From: an uncultured Candidatus Melainabacteria bacterium
GTDB taxonomy: Bacteria > Cyanobacteriota > Vampirovibrionia > Gastranaerophilales > Gastranaerophilaceae
Direction of reading: 5' to 3'
Length of the DNA: 58,612 nt
Assembly (NCBI GenBank): GCA_934747335.1
Contig: CAKVGS010000009.1
Coordinates: forward strand, 1 to 58,612
This document shows positions 1 through 7,916 of the stretch, in pieces. Made by a program: the position numbers and the translations under genes. The notes below the pieces were generated by a model, which made no database searches, had not been told where the DNA came from, and saw only the letters and a list, made by a program, of their open reading frames with translations. Position 1 is the first letter of the stretch, and every line of letters starts with the position of its first letter.

Positions 1-99
1 TAAATGGTGAATTTTTTAGTTTAATTAGGGTGATGTTGGTGTTGTTATGTTTTATTCTTATTCTATATCTCTATCACTCTCATGTTTTAGAGTCTATGC

Positions 100-168
100 C
101 ACCCTCATCAGCCCTCCGGGCAGCTTCTCCCTTGAGGGGAGAAGCTGAGCGGAGCTCTGATGAGGGTG
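100..168. repeat. Large intergenic palindrome in a cluster of GAGGGTG repeats
   Basis: The first 254 bases hold no gene. They contain a long imperfect palindrome whose ends are CACCCTCATCA and TGATGAGGGTG, with an inner hairpin AGCTTCTCCC/GGGGAGAAGCT. Further GAGGGTG units lie at about 26, 182 and 213, each followed by an ATATAGA- or CACAGA-like word. The right end (GGAGCTCTGATGAGGGTG) recurs at about 7840, and a shorter piece at about 33700, so this is a dispersed repeat family. It is much more GC-rich than its surroundings. No function is evident. It lies just past the stop codon of the minus-strand gene at 255-1802. Confidence 0.7.
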
Positions 169-254
169 ATACAGAATAAGAGGGTGGCACAGAATAAAAA
201 AACAAGAGGGTGATATAGACTCAAAAAAATAATGAGCTTAACGCAGATAACCTC

Positions 255-1802
255 TTACCCTCTTCTATACACCAAAAACATAACCTTTTTGCCAAACTCC
301 TTTTGCAGGGTGTAATTTTTTAATATGTAGTTATAAATTTCTCCTGCATAATCCTGACCGAAGAAGCTGTAATAATAATTTGACGTATTGTAGTTGCTGA
401 TTATAATATATTCAGGTTTAACGAGTTCCAATCGTTTAATTATTATATTTTCTCCGAATGTTTCAACATACAAAGGTATTAAAGAATAAAATTTGTTATC
501 GGATTTTCTCCCTGTCATAAAATTAACAGCCAAGCATTCGGGATAAACGATAATTCTATCGGTATTTTTTGTATTATTTTTTATGTATTCAACAGTTTCT
601 TTTACAGAATTTTCTGAAGTATAAATAATTCCTCTTTGTGTATCAATTTTAACATTTTTAGAGAATAAAGTTGCTGAATTTTTTAAACCGAAATTTAACG
701 CACAAATTAAAAGAATTATAAATAAAGGTTTCTTAAACCTTGGCGGAACCAAAATAAATAAAGAAATCAGTGCAAACGGTATGAAGAAAATGCCATAAGA
801 CATAAATGTTTCTGCAAAAAATATTTTCATAGAAATAAGTAGTGATGCTAGAATAAAGAACAATTTTTCATTGCTGATTGTAGAAAATCTGCGAGTCAAT
901 AATATTAAAATTAGCGGAAACGCGTAAATAAAAAGTTCGGGTGTTACTATAAAATAGAAATATATTGTAGTTAACAGAATAAGCCACCAACTTCTTAAAT
1001 AATACATAAACAGAAGAGGAATAAAGACTTTTAAAAAATTCATTACGTAAATAGGAACAAGTTCCCATCTGAATGTTAATCCCATAACCGAATAAAACCA
1101 GTAAAGAGTTTTAGTTGATGACATTGATAAAATGATTTGTAACGATGTAATTATGTCTTCTAATCTTACACCCATAATAAATAACGGTGCGTAAGTAATT
1201 ATAAACGGTAAAATTAAGGCAAGTATATTTTTCCACAAGTCTTTTGTTCTTGTAACATACAAAAGCAGTGGAAGTAACAGAACGAATTCATATTTAGAAC
1301 AAATTGCAAAAGAGTACATTAAATATGCAAGTTGAAACTTATCTTTTAGTGCAAAATAGATTGATGCTAATATAAATAAAATGCCATAAAGTATGCCATA
1401 AGAGTATGGAAAATAAAAGTTGAAAACATTTGGAGAAAGTACGGAAACCGAGATTATAAATAAAACAATGCTCAGAGAATATGTTTTATTCATAAATCTG
1501 TTTGCGATTGCAAATACGAAATTAAGAATTCCAAATGTTGCAAATAATCCTGCAAAGTACAAAACGCTTAAGTGAACTTCAAAAATTTTAAACAACAACG
1601 CATTGAATAAATACGAAAACGGTGCGTAAATAGTAAAAATATTTTTGTATAAAACTTGTCCTTTAATAACTTCAGACGGAATATAAGCTTCTCTAAACGA
1701 ATCAACCATTATATCCCCAAAATGACCGTAGCCGATAATAAAAGTTAAAAGAATAATTATATTAAATAAGATTAACTGCCAGTTGTTTTTTAAGGTTTTC
1801 AT
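255..1802 (-). CDS. Multi-pass membrane glycosyltransferase, GT-C/PMT_2-like
   Basis: A 515-residue protein with about ten to twelve hydrophobic segments and a soluble C-terminal part of roughly 120 residues. Near the N-terminus an Asp/Arg-containing loop (residues about 30-60, GDIMVDSFREAY followed by GQVLYKNIFTIYAPFSY) matches the first periplasmic loop of GT-C enzymes, where an acidic residue precedes a G-x-Y-x-x-(I/F) and a Pro-Tyr stretch. These enzymes move sugars from polyprenyl-phosphate carriers to lipids or proteins outside the inner membrane. The acceptor cannot be told from sequence. The gene stands alone. No Shine-Dalgarno is seen; a TGTTAAGAT box ends 6 nt before the ATG, so it may be leaderless. 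The family call is from overall pattern, not a full motif set. Confidence 0.6.
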   Translation of the reverse strand: MKTLKNNWQLILFNIIILLTFIIGYGHFGDIMVDSFREAYIPSEVIKGQVLYKNIFTIYAPFSYLFNALLFKIFEVHLSVLYFAGLFATFGILNFVFAIANRFMNKTYSLSIVLFIISVSVLSPNVFNFYFPYSYGILYGILFILASIYFALKDKFQLAYLMYSFAICSKYEFVLLLPLLLYVTRTKDLWKNILALILPFIITYAPLFIMGVRLEDIITSLQIILSMSSTKTLYWFYSVMGLTFRWELVPIYVMNFLKVFIPLLFMYYLRSWWLILLTTIYFYFIVTPELFIYAFPLILILLTRRFSTISNEKLFFILASLLISMKIFFAETFMSYGIFFIPFALISLFILVPPRFKKPLFIILLICALNFGLKNSATLFSKNVKIDTQRGIIYTSENSVKETVEYIKNNTKNTDRIIVYPECLAVNFMTGRKSDNKFYSLIPLYVETFGENIIIKRLELVKPEYIIISNYNTSNYYYSFFGQDYAGEIYNYILKNYTLQKEFGKKVMFLVYRRG

Positions 1803-1896
1803 AAACTTATCTTAACAAATCGTAACAAATAAAGCAATTTTTCTAAACAAAAAAACTTTATATAGATGTGTAGTTAATTAAAAAGGTTGTTCAGAA

Positions 1897-2481
1897 GTGG
1901 TTAGTCTATATTCTTTACAAAATTTGTATAATCAAGGGATTTTGGATTATGTGCCTACTGAATTGGCAAGCGGTCCTAATGTATCAAGCTTGAATGGTAT
2001 GCAAAATCCTTATTTGAATATGGCTGCACAAGGCAATCTTTATCAAACAGCAGGAATGACTCCCGATAGTTTTTCTCATAGCGGAGCAAATCTTGGTTTT
2101 CAAGACGGAGGACACGCGAACGCAGGGTATATTGGCGGTCAAGCCGGCAATGGATTTTATGGTGCAGGCATGAATGGTTTTGGAGGAGTAAACGGTAATT
2201 TAGGTTTCAATAATCCGCAAGCAGGTTTAAACGGTTTCGGCGGAGTAAACGGAAACGTTTTGACAAATAATTCTCAAGCCGGAATAAATGCTTTTGGCGG
2301 AGGTTTTGGAAAACTTGGACAAGCAGTTTCAAATACTCCAAGTATGATTAAAGGCTTAATTGCAGGTGGAATTATTATCGGAACAACAATGCTATGTCTT
2401 AAAAAAGGAAAGAAAGCACCTGTAAAAGTTCAGCATCAAAATTCAGGCTTTCTTTCTAAACTAAAATTTTGGAAAAAATAA
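1897..2481 (+). CDS. Gly/Asn-rich repeat protein with C-terminal membrane anchor
   Basis: I do not recognise this 194-residue protein. Residues about 60-145 are low-complexity, rich in Gly, Asn, Ala and Phe, with an imperfect unit around GLNGFGGVNGN repeated about three times. Residues about 152-168 form one hydrophobic segment (GLIAGGIIIGTTMLCL), followed by a strongly basic tail ending in KLKFWKK. There is no N-terminal signal peptide, so a tail-anchored arrangement with the repeat region in the cytoplasm, or export by another route, are both possible. The start is GTG with a weak AAGG about 10 nt upstream. A Rho-independent terminator follows. Likely a structural or surface-associated protein, but this is a guess. 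Confidence 0.6.
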   Translation: MVSLYSLQNLYNQGILDYVPTELASGPNVSSLNGMQNPYLNMAAQGNLYQTAGMTPDSFSHSGANLGFQDGGHANAGYIGGQAGNGFYGAGMNGFGGVNGNLGFNNPQAGLNGFGGVNGNVLTNNSQAGINAFGGGFGKLGQAVSNTPSMIKGLIAGGIIIGTTMLCLKKGKKAPVKVQHQNSGFLSKLKFWKK

Positions 2482-2517
2482 CCTACATTAACAACCAAAT
2501 ACCTTATTAATTAACCA

Positions 2518-2541
2518 AGCGCCGCAAGGCGTTTTTTTTTT
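2518..2541 (+). terminator. Rho-independent terminator
   Basis: A short stem CGCC-GCAA-GGCG with a stable GNRA-type tetraloop is followed by ten T residues. It lies 37 bases after the stop of the Gly/Asn-rich gene and before the TolC-like gene. Confidence 0.85.
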
Positions 2542-2581
2542 ATTCAATTTATTTTCTACCAATCTATCCCAAATATTTTTA

Positions 2582-2590
2582 TGCTAAAAT
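2582..2590 (+). promoter_or_regulatory. Extended -10 promoter of the TolC-like gene
   Basis: TGCTAAAAT is a strong extended -10 element. It ends 8 nt before the ATG at 2599, so transcription would start at or within a base or two of that ATG. This argues against the upstream in-frame ATG at 2581, which would overlap the promoter. Confidence 0.6.
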
Positions 2591-2598
2591 ATCCTTGT

Positions 2599-3861
2599 AT
2601 GAAGAGATTTATTGTTACACTTATTATAGTTTTAGCTACTCAAATTTCAGCATTTGCCAATGTTAAAAATGTTGATTTGGACAGCATGATACAAATTGGA
2701 TTAAAACAAAATTGTGATTTAAAGATAAAGCGAATGGAGCTTAAAGCTGCTGAAAAAGATATTAAAATCGCAAATCGACTTCAAAACCCACAAATCCAAT
2801 CAAACATTGTAATGGGTAATGTTGCACTTGGTAACTCTTCGCAAGCAGGTGTTGCTTTGCCGATAGAAGTTCTTAAACGTGGAATTAGGAAAAAAGTCGC
2901 CACAGAAGAATATAATATTAAAGAAACCGAATTAAAACAGGCAGAACATAATTACAAATTGCAAATAATGCAAGCTTATTTTGATATTCTTTATGCAAAA
3001 TCAGTTTACAGTATTCAAGAAGAACGTTTAAAACTGTTCAAACATTTGGTTCAAATTACAACTGACAAGCCAAAATATCCGTCCTATGAGATTGATAACT
3101 TGAAAGCTGATATTCAATATGCGCAGCAGTTAATTGCCGTAAATCACGCTAAAGCAAATTTATTGGCAAAACAATTTGAGTTAAATAAAATTTTGAACAC
3201 TGGTGATGATAGTGTGATGTATGACACAAAAGAATCATCATTGCTTGGAAATTGGGCGTTTTTGAATATTCGACTTCCTGAATATAATTTTTTGGAAAAC
3301 ATTGCACTTCAATATAGTTATATGGTTAAAATTTCTCAAAAAAATATTGATAAATCAGAGCTTGAAGTAACTATGGCGAAGAGAAATCGCGTGCCTGATA
3401 TTAGTGTTGCAGGCGGTTACGCTTGGCAAGCACATAGAAACGCTCCAAACGATTTTGGCGGTGCATTTGTTGGCGGAACTATTGATGTTCCAATACTTTA
3501 CAATTTTACTCCTGAAATCCAGAAGGCGCAAATCTATTTGGAAAGAAGCAAAGCGAGCAAAAAAGCTTATGAATATCAGCTTAAATATGAATTGAAGAAG
3601 GATTACAACACATTTAAATATTCTGCTGAAAATATGGAACATTCTAAAAAGATTCTTCAAGATTCGGAAAAAATCGTAAAACTTTCAACAGAAGGTTATA
3701 TCAATGGCAAGAATTCTTATACTGATTTGGTAATTAACGAAAACGGTCACCAAGAGGTTTTGAGCCAATATTTGACAGCGATGTCAAGACACTTTTATTC
3801 TTATTTAGAACTTATGCAAGATATCGGGCATGATATCTTGATTGAAGAGGAATTATTATGA
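2599..3861 (+). CDS. TolC-like outer-membrane efflux protein
   Basis: About 420 residues with a signal peptide (MKRFIVTLIIVLATQISAFA) when started at 2599. An in-frame ATG six codons upstream is rejected because it overlaps the -10 box and spoils the signal peptide. The body alternates long amphipathic helices and short strands in two halves, as in the outer-membrane efflux protein family. Typical elements are an early helix ending in Leu-rich NPQIQSNI and, in the second half, a paired segment VPDISVAGGYAW. These proteins form trimeric channel-tunnels for efflux pumps or type I secretion. No inner-membrane pump or adaptor is adjacent, so the partner and substrate are unknown. The stop overlaps the next gene's start by 4 bases, indicating cotranscription. 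Confidence 0.8.
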   Translation: MKRFIVTLIIVLATQISAFANVKNVDLDSMIQIGLKQNCDLKIKRMELKAAEKDIKIANRLQNPQIQSNIVMGNVALGNSSQAGVALPIEVLKRGIRKKVATEEYNIKETELKQAEHNYKLQIMQAYFDILYAKSVYSIQEERLKLFKHLVQITTDKPKYPSYEIDNLKADIQYAQQLIAVNHAKANLLAKQFELNKILNTGDDSVMYDTKESSLLGNWAFLNIRLPEYNFLENIALQYSYMVKISQKNIDKSELEVTMAKRNRVPDISVAGGYAWQAHRNAPNDFGGAFVGGTIDVPILYNFTPEIQKAQIYLERSKASKKAYEYQLKYELKKDYNTFKYSAENMEHSKKILQDSEKIVKLSTEGYINGKNSYTDLVINENGHQEVLSQYLTAMSRHFYSYLELMQDIGHDILIEEELL

Positions 3862-4649
3862 TAAAACTTGTTGCAACCGATATTGACGGTACAATTTTGA
3901 TACCTGAAGGTAATTTCACTGAAGGTGTAAAAAAATGCATTAAAGAGCTTTGTGCGAAAGGGATTAAAGTCGTTCTTGTAACAGGCAGAATGAACGCTGC
4001 GGCAGAATTAATCGCCCAAGATTTAGGTCTTGATACTCCCGTAATTTCTTATCAGGGCGGTTTAGTAAAATACAACGGTGAAACGCTTTATAAAAGATGT
4101 TTGACGGAAGAACAGGCACAAAGAGTTATTGATTGGGCGAAAGAAGAAAACATACATTTGAATTTATACAATGATGATATTTTGTATTCGGAATCAAAGT
4201 GTCCTGAAATCGAGCGTTATTGCAACAATTTGCATACAAAATATACTATAAAATCTTTTTGTGAAGTAGAAAAAAGTAGTGTAAATAAACTGCTCGCGAT
4301 TGATTATAATCATCCTGAAAAAATTGATAAATTTGAAAAAGAATTACCAAAAGTTTTTCCTGATTTGTACATAATTAAATCTACGCCATACTTTTTGGAA
4401 TTTTCAAATAAAGAAGGCTCAAAATACTGCGCTGTTAAATTTTTGCAAAAATATTGGAATATTGATGAAACTGAAACCTTAACCATTGGTGACCAAAATA
4501 ACGACATTGCCCTATTAAAAGCCGGTGGTATTAAAGTTGCAATGGGAAATGCGACCGAAGAACTAAAATCAATCGCGGATTATGTTACGGATACAGTTTT
4601 TAATGACGGTTTTGTTAAGGCGATGGATAAGTTTGTTCTTACAGATTAA
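3858..4649 (+). CDS. Cof-type HAD phosphatase
   Basis: A 263-residue HAD-superfamily hydrolase of the Cof/YidA type. Motif I is DIDGT near residue 8 (nucleophile Asp), motif II is VTGR near residue 41, and motif III/IV is GDQNNDIALLKAGG near residue 213, followed by VAMGNA, which is characteristic of Cof proteins. The central region is the expected C2 cap. Members dephosphorylate sugar phosphates, FMN, pyridoxal phosphate or similar small molecules in the cytoplasm; the substrate cannot be assigned here. The start overlaps the end of the TolC-like gene (ATGA), so translation is probably coupled, although no functional link between the two is obvious. Confidence 0.9.
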   Translation: MIKLVATDIDGTILIPEGNFTEGVKKCIKELCAKGIKVVLVTGRMNAAAELIAQDLGLDTPVISYQGGLVKYNGETLYKRCLTEEQAQRVIDWAKEENIHLNLYNDDILYSESKCPEIERYCNNLHTKYTIKSFCEVEKSSVNKLLAIDYNHPEKIDKFEKELPKVFPDLYIIKSTPYFLEFSNKEGSKYCAVKFLQKYWNIDETETLTIGDQNNDIALLKAGGIKVAMGNATEELKSIADYVTDTVFNDGFVKAMDKFVLTD

Positions 4650-4730
4650 TTGTAACAAAATACACTTATTCTTAAGAAGAGTTATTACATTTTTTTATTC
4701 TTTATTATACAATTATCCTAGAGGTGATAA

Positions 4731-5411
4731 ATGTTTAATGAAATTAAAACACACGAGATTACTGTCGATATTGTTATTTTAACTATCAAAGATGACGCGT
4801 TACAAGTATTGCTTGTAAAACGTAATAATGAACCGTTCAAAGACAAATGGGCAATCCCCGGGGGATATGTTAGAATGTCCGAAAACCTTGATGAAGCTGC
4901 AATGCGTGTTCTCAAAGAAAAAACAAAGGTTGATAACATTTATCTTGAACAACTTTATACTTTTGGCGATCCGCTTCGTCACCCTGTTTCTCGTGTAATT
5001 ACTTGTGCTTATTTTGCACTAATCAGAGCTGAAGATTTTAACGTAGTTACAACTGCAGATTTGGCTTGGCATAAAGTATTTGACTTACCGCCTCTTGCAT
5101 TCGACCACAAGGAAATTATTGAATACTCTTTGAAACGTACAAGAGAACGTTTGGAAATGTGTCCTGTGGCTTATCAATTATTAAACGAAAAATTTACTCT
5201 AACTGAAATGCAAAAAGCTTATGAAATGATTATGCAGAAAAAGCTTGATAAACGTAATTTCAGAAAGAAAGTTATTACAACTGACGGTTTAAGAGAATTA
5301 AATGAGTTTTCTAAATCATCATCCAAGCGTCCGGCTAGACTTTACACTTTCGATAATATAAAATTAAATTCAAAAAGGGCGCATTTCATAAAAAAGGAGA
5401 CTAAATGTTAA
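4731..5411 (+). CDS. Nudix-winged-helix protein, NrtR-like
   Basis: A 226-residue protein with an N-terminal Nudix fold and a C-terminal winged helix. The C-terminal segment FTLTEMQKAYEMIM, LDKRNFRKK and RPARLYTF is the hallmark of the NrtR-type regulator/ADP-ribose pyrophosphatase architecture. The Nudix box starts GGYVRMSENLDEAAM as expected, but where the consensus has REUxEExGU this protein has RVLKEKTKV. The first Glu, one of the metal-binding Glu pair and the Gly are therefore changed. Catalysis is probably lost or weak, favouring a role as an ADP-ribose- or NAD-metabolite-sensing repressor. The start has a good ribosome site (AGAGGTG). Its end overlaps secG by 7 bases. No NAD-biosynthesis gene is next to it, so its regulon is unknown. 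Confidence 0.75.
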   Translation: MFNEIKTHEITVDIVILTIKDDALQVLLVKRNNEPFKDKWAIPGGYVRMSENLDEAAMRVLKEKTKVDNIYLEQLYTFGDPLRHPVSRVITCAYFALIRAEDFNVVTTADLAWHKVFDLPPLAFDHKEIIEYSLKRTRERLEMCPVAYQLLNEKFTLTEMQKAYEMIMQKKLDKRNFRKKVITTDGLRELNEFSKSSSKRPARLYTFDNIKLNSKRAHFIKKETKC

Positions 5412-5629
5412 CATTTTTTTGGACTTTGCAGGTTTTATCCGCACTATTACTAATCGTATTAATTCTTATGCACTCACCTAAAGGCGACGGAATCGCAGGG
5501 ATAGGTAACGCAGCACAAATGTTTTCTTCACAAAAGAGTGCGGAAAAGGGCTTAAATAAATTAACAGGCATAGTTGCCCTTGTGTTTGTAATTTGCGTAT
5601 TTTTATTAGGTTTTGGCATAATTAAGTAA
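5405..5629 (+). CDS. secG: Preprotein translocase subunit SecG
   Basis: A 74-residue protein with two hydrophobic segments (residues about 1-22 and 52-73) separated by the loop HSPKGDGIAG...SSQKSAEKGLNK. This loop carries the pattern typical of SecG (hxxxGDG followed by a Lys-rich stretch and a Leu/Thr before the second helix). SecG stimulates SecYEG-dependent export in the inner membrane. A strong AAGGAG precedes the ATG inside the end of the Nudix gene. The gene is followed 12 bases later by tcdA, so the three are probably one transcript. Confidence 0.9.
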   Translation: MLTFFWTLQVLSALLLIVLILMHSPKGDGIAGIGNAAQMFSSQKSAEKGLNKLTGIVALVFVICVFLLGFGIIK

Positions 5630-5641
5630 TTCGGGGCAAAA

Positions 5642-6403
5642 ATGCTTAACCAATTTTCAAGAACAGAACTTCTAATTGGTCACGAGGGGATTGAAAAATT
5701 AGCGTCCGCTCGTGTTGCTGTGTTTGGAATTGGCGGAGTTGGCGGTTATACTGTTGAGGCTCTTGCAAGAAGCGGAGTCGGTACTTTTGATTTAATTGAT
5801 GATGATAAAATTTGCATTACAAATATAAATCGTCAGATTTTTGCATTAAAAAGCACAGTCGGAAAATACAAAGTTGATGTTGCAAAAGATAGAATTTTGG
5901 ACATCAATCCAAACGTGGTTGTTAATACTTATAAAATGTTTTATACCCCTAAAAATGCAGAAGAGTTTGATTTTACAGGCTACGATTATGTTGTTGATGC
6001 GATTGATACAGTAGTTGGAAAATTAGAAATTATAGAACGCGCCAAGAAAGCAGGTGTTCCCGTTATATCTTCAATGGGAGCTGGCAATAAAATGAATGCG
6101 GCAGCGTTTGAAGTTGCAGATATTTCTAAAACTTCAGTTTGTCCGCTTGCAAAAGTAATCAGACAAGAACTTAAAAAAAGAAAAATCAGAAAAGTTAAAG
6201 TTGTTTATTCAAAGGAAATTCCAATAAAACCAAACGATGATATAGAAATTAGTTGTAAAAAACACTGTGTTTGTCCGCCAGGAACAGTTAGAAAATGCAC
6301 TGCAAGACGCCAAATACCCGGAAGCAATGCGTTTGTTCCATCAACAGTCGGCTTGATTATTGCAGGCGAAGTGATAAAAGATTTAACAGGTTTTGGAAAA
6401 TAG
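5642..6403 (+). CDS. tcdA: tRNA threonylcarbamoyladenosine dehydratase (TcdA/CsdL)
   Basis: A 253-residue E1-like protein of the ThiF/MoeB superfamily. The N-terminus has the TcdA-specific RTELLIGHEGIEKL, then the nucleotide-binding GIGGVGGYTVEALARSG, the Asp of LIDDDKI, and NINRQIFAL with the catalytic Arg. TcdA uses ATP to cyclise t6A at position 37 of ANN-decoding tRNAs into ct6A. Later Cys residues in KKHCVCPPGTVRKC may bind metal. The t6A pathway genes tsaB and tsaE lie elsewhere in this window, which is consistent. The ATG follows a GGGG ribosome site and lies 12 bases after secG. Confidence 0.92.
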   Translation: MLNQFSRTELLIGHEGIEKLASARVAVFGIGGVGGYTVEALARSGVGTFDLIDDDKICITNINRQIFALKSTVGKYKVDVAKDRILDINPNVVVNTYKMFYTPKNAEEFDFTGYDYVVDAIDTVVGKLEIIERAKKAGVPVISSMGAGNKMNAAAFEVADISKTSVCPLAKVIRQELKKRKIRKVKVVYSKEIPIKPNDDIEISCKKHCVCPPGTVRKCTARRQIPGSNAFVPSTVGLIIAGEVIKDLTGFGK

Positions 6404-6488
6404 TTTTGTTTTATCCTACATTTAATTGAACACAAAAAAATAGTTTTGATTATAATATAGATAGGGTATAATTTTATTGGGGTATAAA

Positions 6489-6941
6489 ATGAAAAAAATA
6501 TTATTATCAATATTAGTTGGTTTTTTACTTTTGTCTGCAATATCTCTGGATGTATCAGCAGCAAAAAAATCTTCTAAGCTTTCAAAAGAAGCGATTACGG
6601 AAATGTCTGATAATATTGATAAATTAACAGAAAAAATTTACGGAAGAGCTTTGTTGTCGCCTCAAGACAACGAAACTTTGATTGGTATAAAGATTAAATT
6701 GGATAACCAAATGCTTGTATCAACTTCAACTGAACTTGCACCTTTGTATTACAAAGCAGGTAATATCTATAAACTTCGCGATATGAAGCCTGAAGCGATT
6801 GAGTGTTATCAAACTATATTGGAAAACTTTTCTGATACTGCATTAGCGCCAAAGGCTCGTGCAGCCTTAGAATCAATGGGAGTAAAGGTTGCTGCTCCTG
6901 TTACAAGTGAAGAAGACGCTTCTTCGGATGAAGGAATTTAG
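6489..6941 (+). CDS. Secreted small TPR protein
   Basis: About 150 residues with a clear signal peptide (MKKILLSILVGFLLLSAISL...SAAKK). A TPR-like pair of helices follows at residues about 90-135 (LYYKAGNIYKLRDMKPEAIECYQTIL then APKARAALESMG). The ATG at 6489 is chosen over an in-frame TTG 12 bases upstream because it begins the signal peptide and follows GGGGTATAAA. A TATAAT box lies just before. Resembles small periplasmic TPR proteins that help assemble envelope complexes, but no specific role can be given. A bidirectional terminator follows. Confidence 0.75.
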   Translation: MKKILLSILVGFLLLSAISLDVSAAKKSSKLSKEAITEMSDNIDKLTEKIYGRALLSPQDNETLIGIKIKLDNQMLVSTSTELAPLYYKAGNIYKLRDMKPEAIECYQTILENFSDTALAPKARAALESMGVKVAAPVTSEEDASSDEGI

Positions 6942-6960
6942 TAATAATAATTAATAATAA

Positions 6961-6994
6961 AAACGGCGAAGAATTTATAAATTCTTCGCCGTTT
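6961..6994. terminator. Bidirectional terminator between convergent genes
   Basis: A perfect 16-bp stem (AAACGGCGAAGAATTT and its complement) with a 2-base loop lies between the convergent genes ending at 6941 and 7012. The A- and T-rich flanks let it work on both strands. Confidence 0.9.
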
Positions 6995-7011
6995 CTTATA
7001 TTTTATTTAAA

Positions 7012-7602
7012 CTACTTGGTTGTTTGAATAAACAAACTAATTAAATCATTCAAAGCAGAATATTGTTTTTGATAGCTTTGAGATTGTTTTTCAAGAGTTA
7101 AAATTTGTTTTTTGTATTCTTGAATAGAGGCTTGGCATTCTCTAGCAGAAACTTTTAAATTTTCTTGAACTTGTTGAGCATCTTGTAAAACACTCTTCAT
7201 TGAAATGCCTAACGCTTCCATTGTTTGTTTGATAATTTGAGCACCTGTGTGTCTTGAAACACCGCTTGGTAATTGAGAAATTAATTTTTTCAACACTGTG
7301 ATGTTAGCAGGCATTTCGAACTGTTCGCTAACAGGTTCTGCCATTGGAGAACTTGCAACTTTTGGCTCTGCAAAAAACGGATCTTTTTCTTCTTCAATAT
7401 CATCAAAAAAGTTAGTTGTTTTTGCAGGCTTTGCAGGTTCTGCAAAGAAATCATTTTCTTCGTGAGTTTGCGTAGTTGGTGCAAAAATATCGTCTGAATT
7501 TGATGAAAAATCTTCCATTTGTTCTTCTTGTATATCCATATTTTCAGCTTGTTTTTTTAAAGCTTCTACAATCTTTTTCCCAACACTTTCGTTATTTGGC
7601 AT
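7012..7602 (-). CDS. Acidic coiled-coil protein of unknown function
   Basis: I do not recognise this 196-residue protein. Residues about 15-95 are acidic, rich in Pro, Phe and Asp/Glu, and probably disordered, with repeated FFDD/FFAEP-like pieces (DDIFAP, NDFFAEPAKP, NFFDDIEEEKDPFFAEP). Residues about 100-135 look folded. Residues 140-190 form a coiled coil rich in Gln and Lys. The repeated FF-acidic motifs could be short linear binding sites for a partner. It starts at an ATG preceded by GAGGGAG. It lies downstream of rpoD on the same strand but is separated by a terminator and repeats, so it is probably its own transcript. Confidence 0.6.
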   Translation of the reverse strand: MPNNESVGKKIVEALKKQAENMDIQEEQMEDFSSNSDDIFAPTTQTHEENDFFAEPAKPAKTTNFFDDIEEEKDPFFAEPKVASSPMAEPVSEQFEMPANITVLKKLISQLPSGVSRHTGAQIIKQTMEALGISMKSVLQDAQQVQENLKVSARECQASIQEYKKQILTLEKQSQSYQKQYSALNDLISLFIQTTK

Positions 7603-7714
7603 ATTAATTTACTCCCTCATAGGTTTACTTCAAGAACAATTATATGTGAAACATGCTCTTTGTCCAATGATTTGTTATGTTTTGTAAAAAAATATTTGTC
7701 AGGTAAAAGTAAAT

Positions 7715-7808
7715 GGTGCAAAAAATTGCACCCTACCTTGTTCAAGTAAAATATGTTCAATTTAGAACGTATTTTATTCGAAAATTGTAGGGTGCAATTT
7801 TTTGCACC
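7715..7808. repeat. Paired REP-like palindromes in inverted orientation (BIME-like)
   Basis: Two copies of GTAG + GGTGCAATTTTTTGCACC face each other: CTAC at 7733-7736 with the palindrome at 7715-7732, and GTAG at 7787-7790 with the palindrome at 7791-7808. The whole 94-bp block is one imperfect inverted repeat centred at 7761-7762 with a 6-base loop. It sits in the 314-base gap between the coiled-coil gene and rpoD. Single copies of the same unit occur at 23529 and 40958. At about 7840 there is also a fragment of the GAGGGTG repeat family. Confidence 0.8.
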
Positions 7809-7876
7809 AATAACTTTTTTGTTAAGTTTATACTACTGCTCGGAGCTCTGATGAGGGTGGTATTTTGTATTTAAAT

Positions 7877-7910
7877 AAAAGGACAATTGAATATTTTCAA
7901 TTGTCCTTTT
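7877..7910. terminator. Terminator of the dnaG-rpoD operon
   Basis: A 15-bp perfect stem (AAAAGGACAATTGAA and its complement) with loop TATT starts 6 bases after the rpoD stop. Its T-run on the minus strand makes it a Rho-independent terminator for rpoD. Confidence 0.9.
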
Positions 7911-7916
7911 TGATTT

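Noticed and set aside
868..1068. Short frames on strands opposite to larger genes, such as this one
   Set aside because: They lie wholly inside well-supported genes, lack ribosome sites and match no family. The same applies to the many similar frames across the window.
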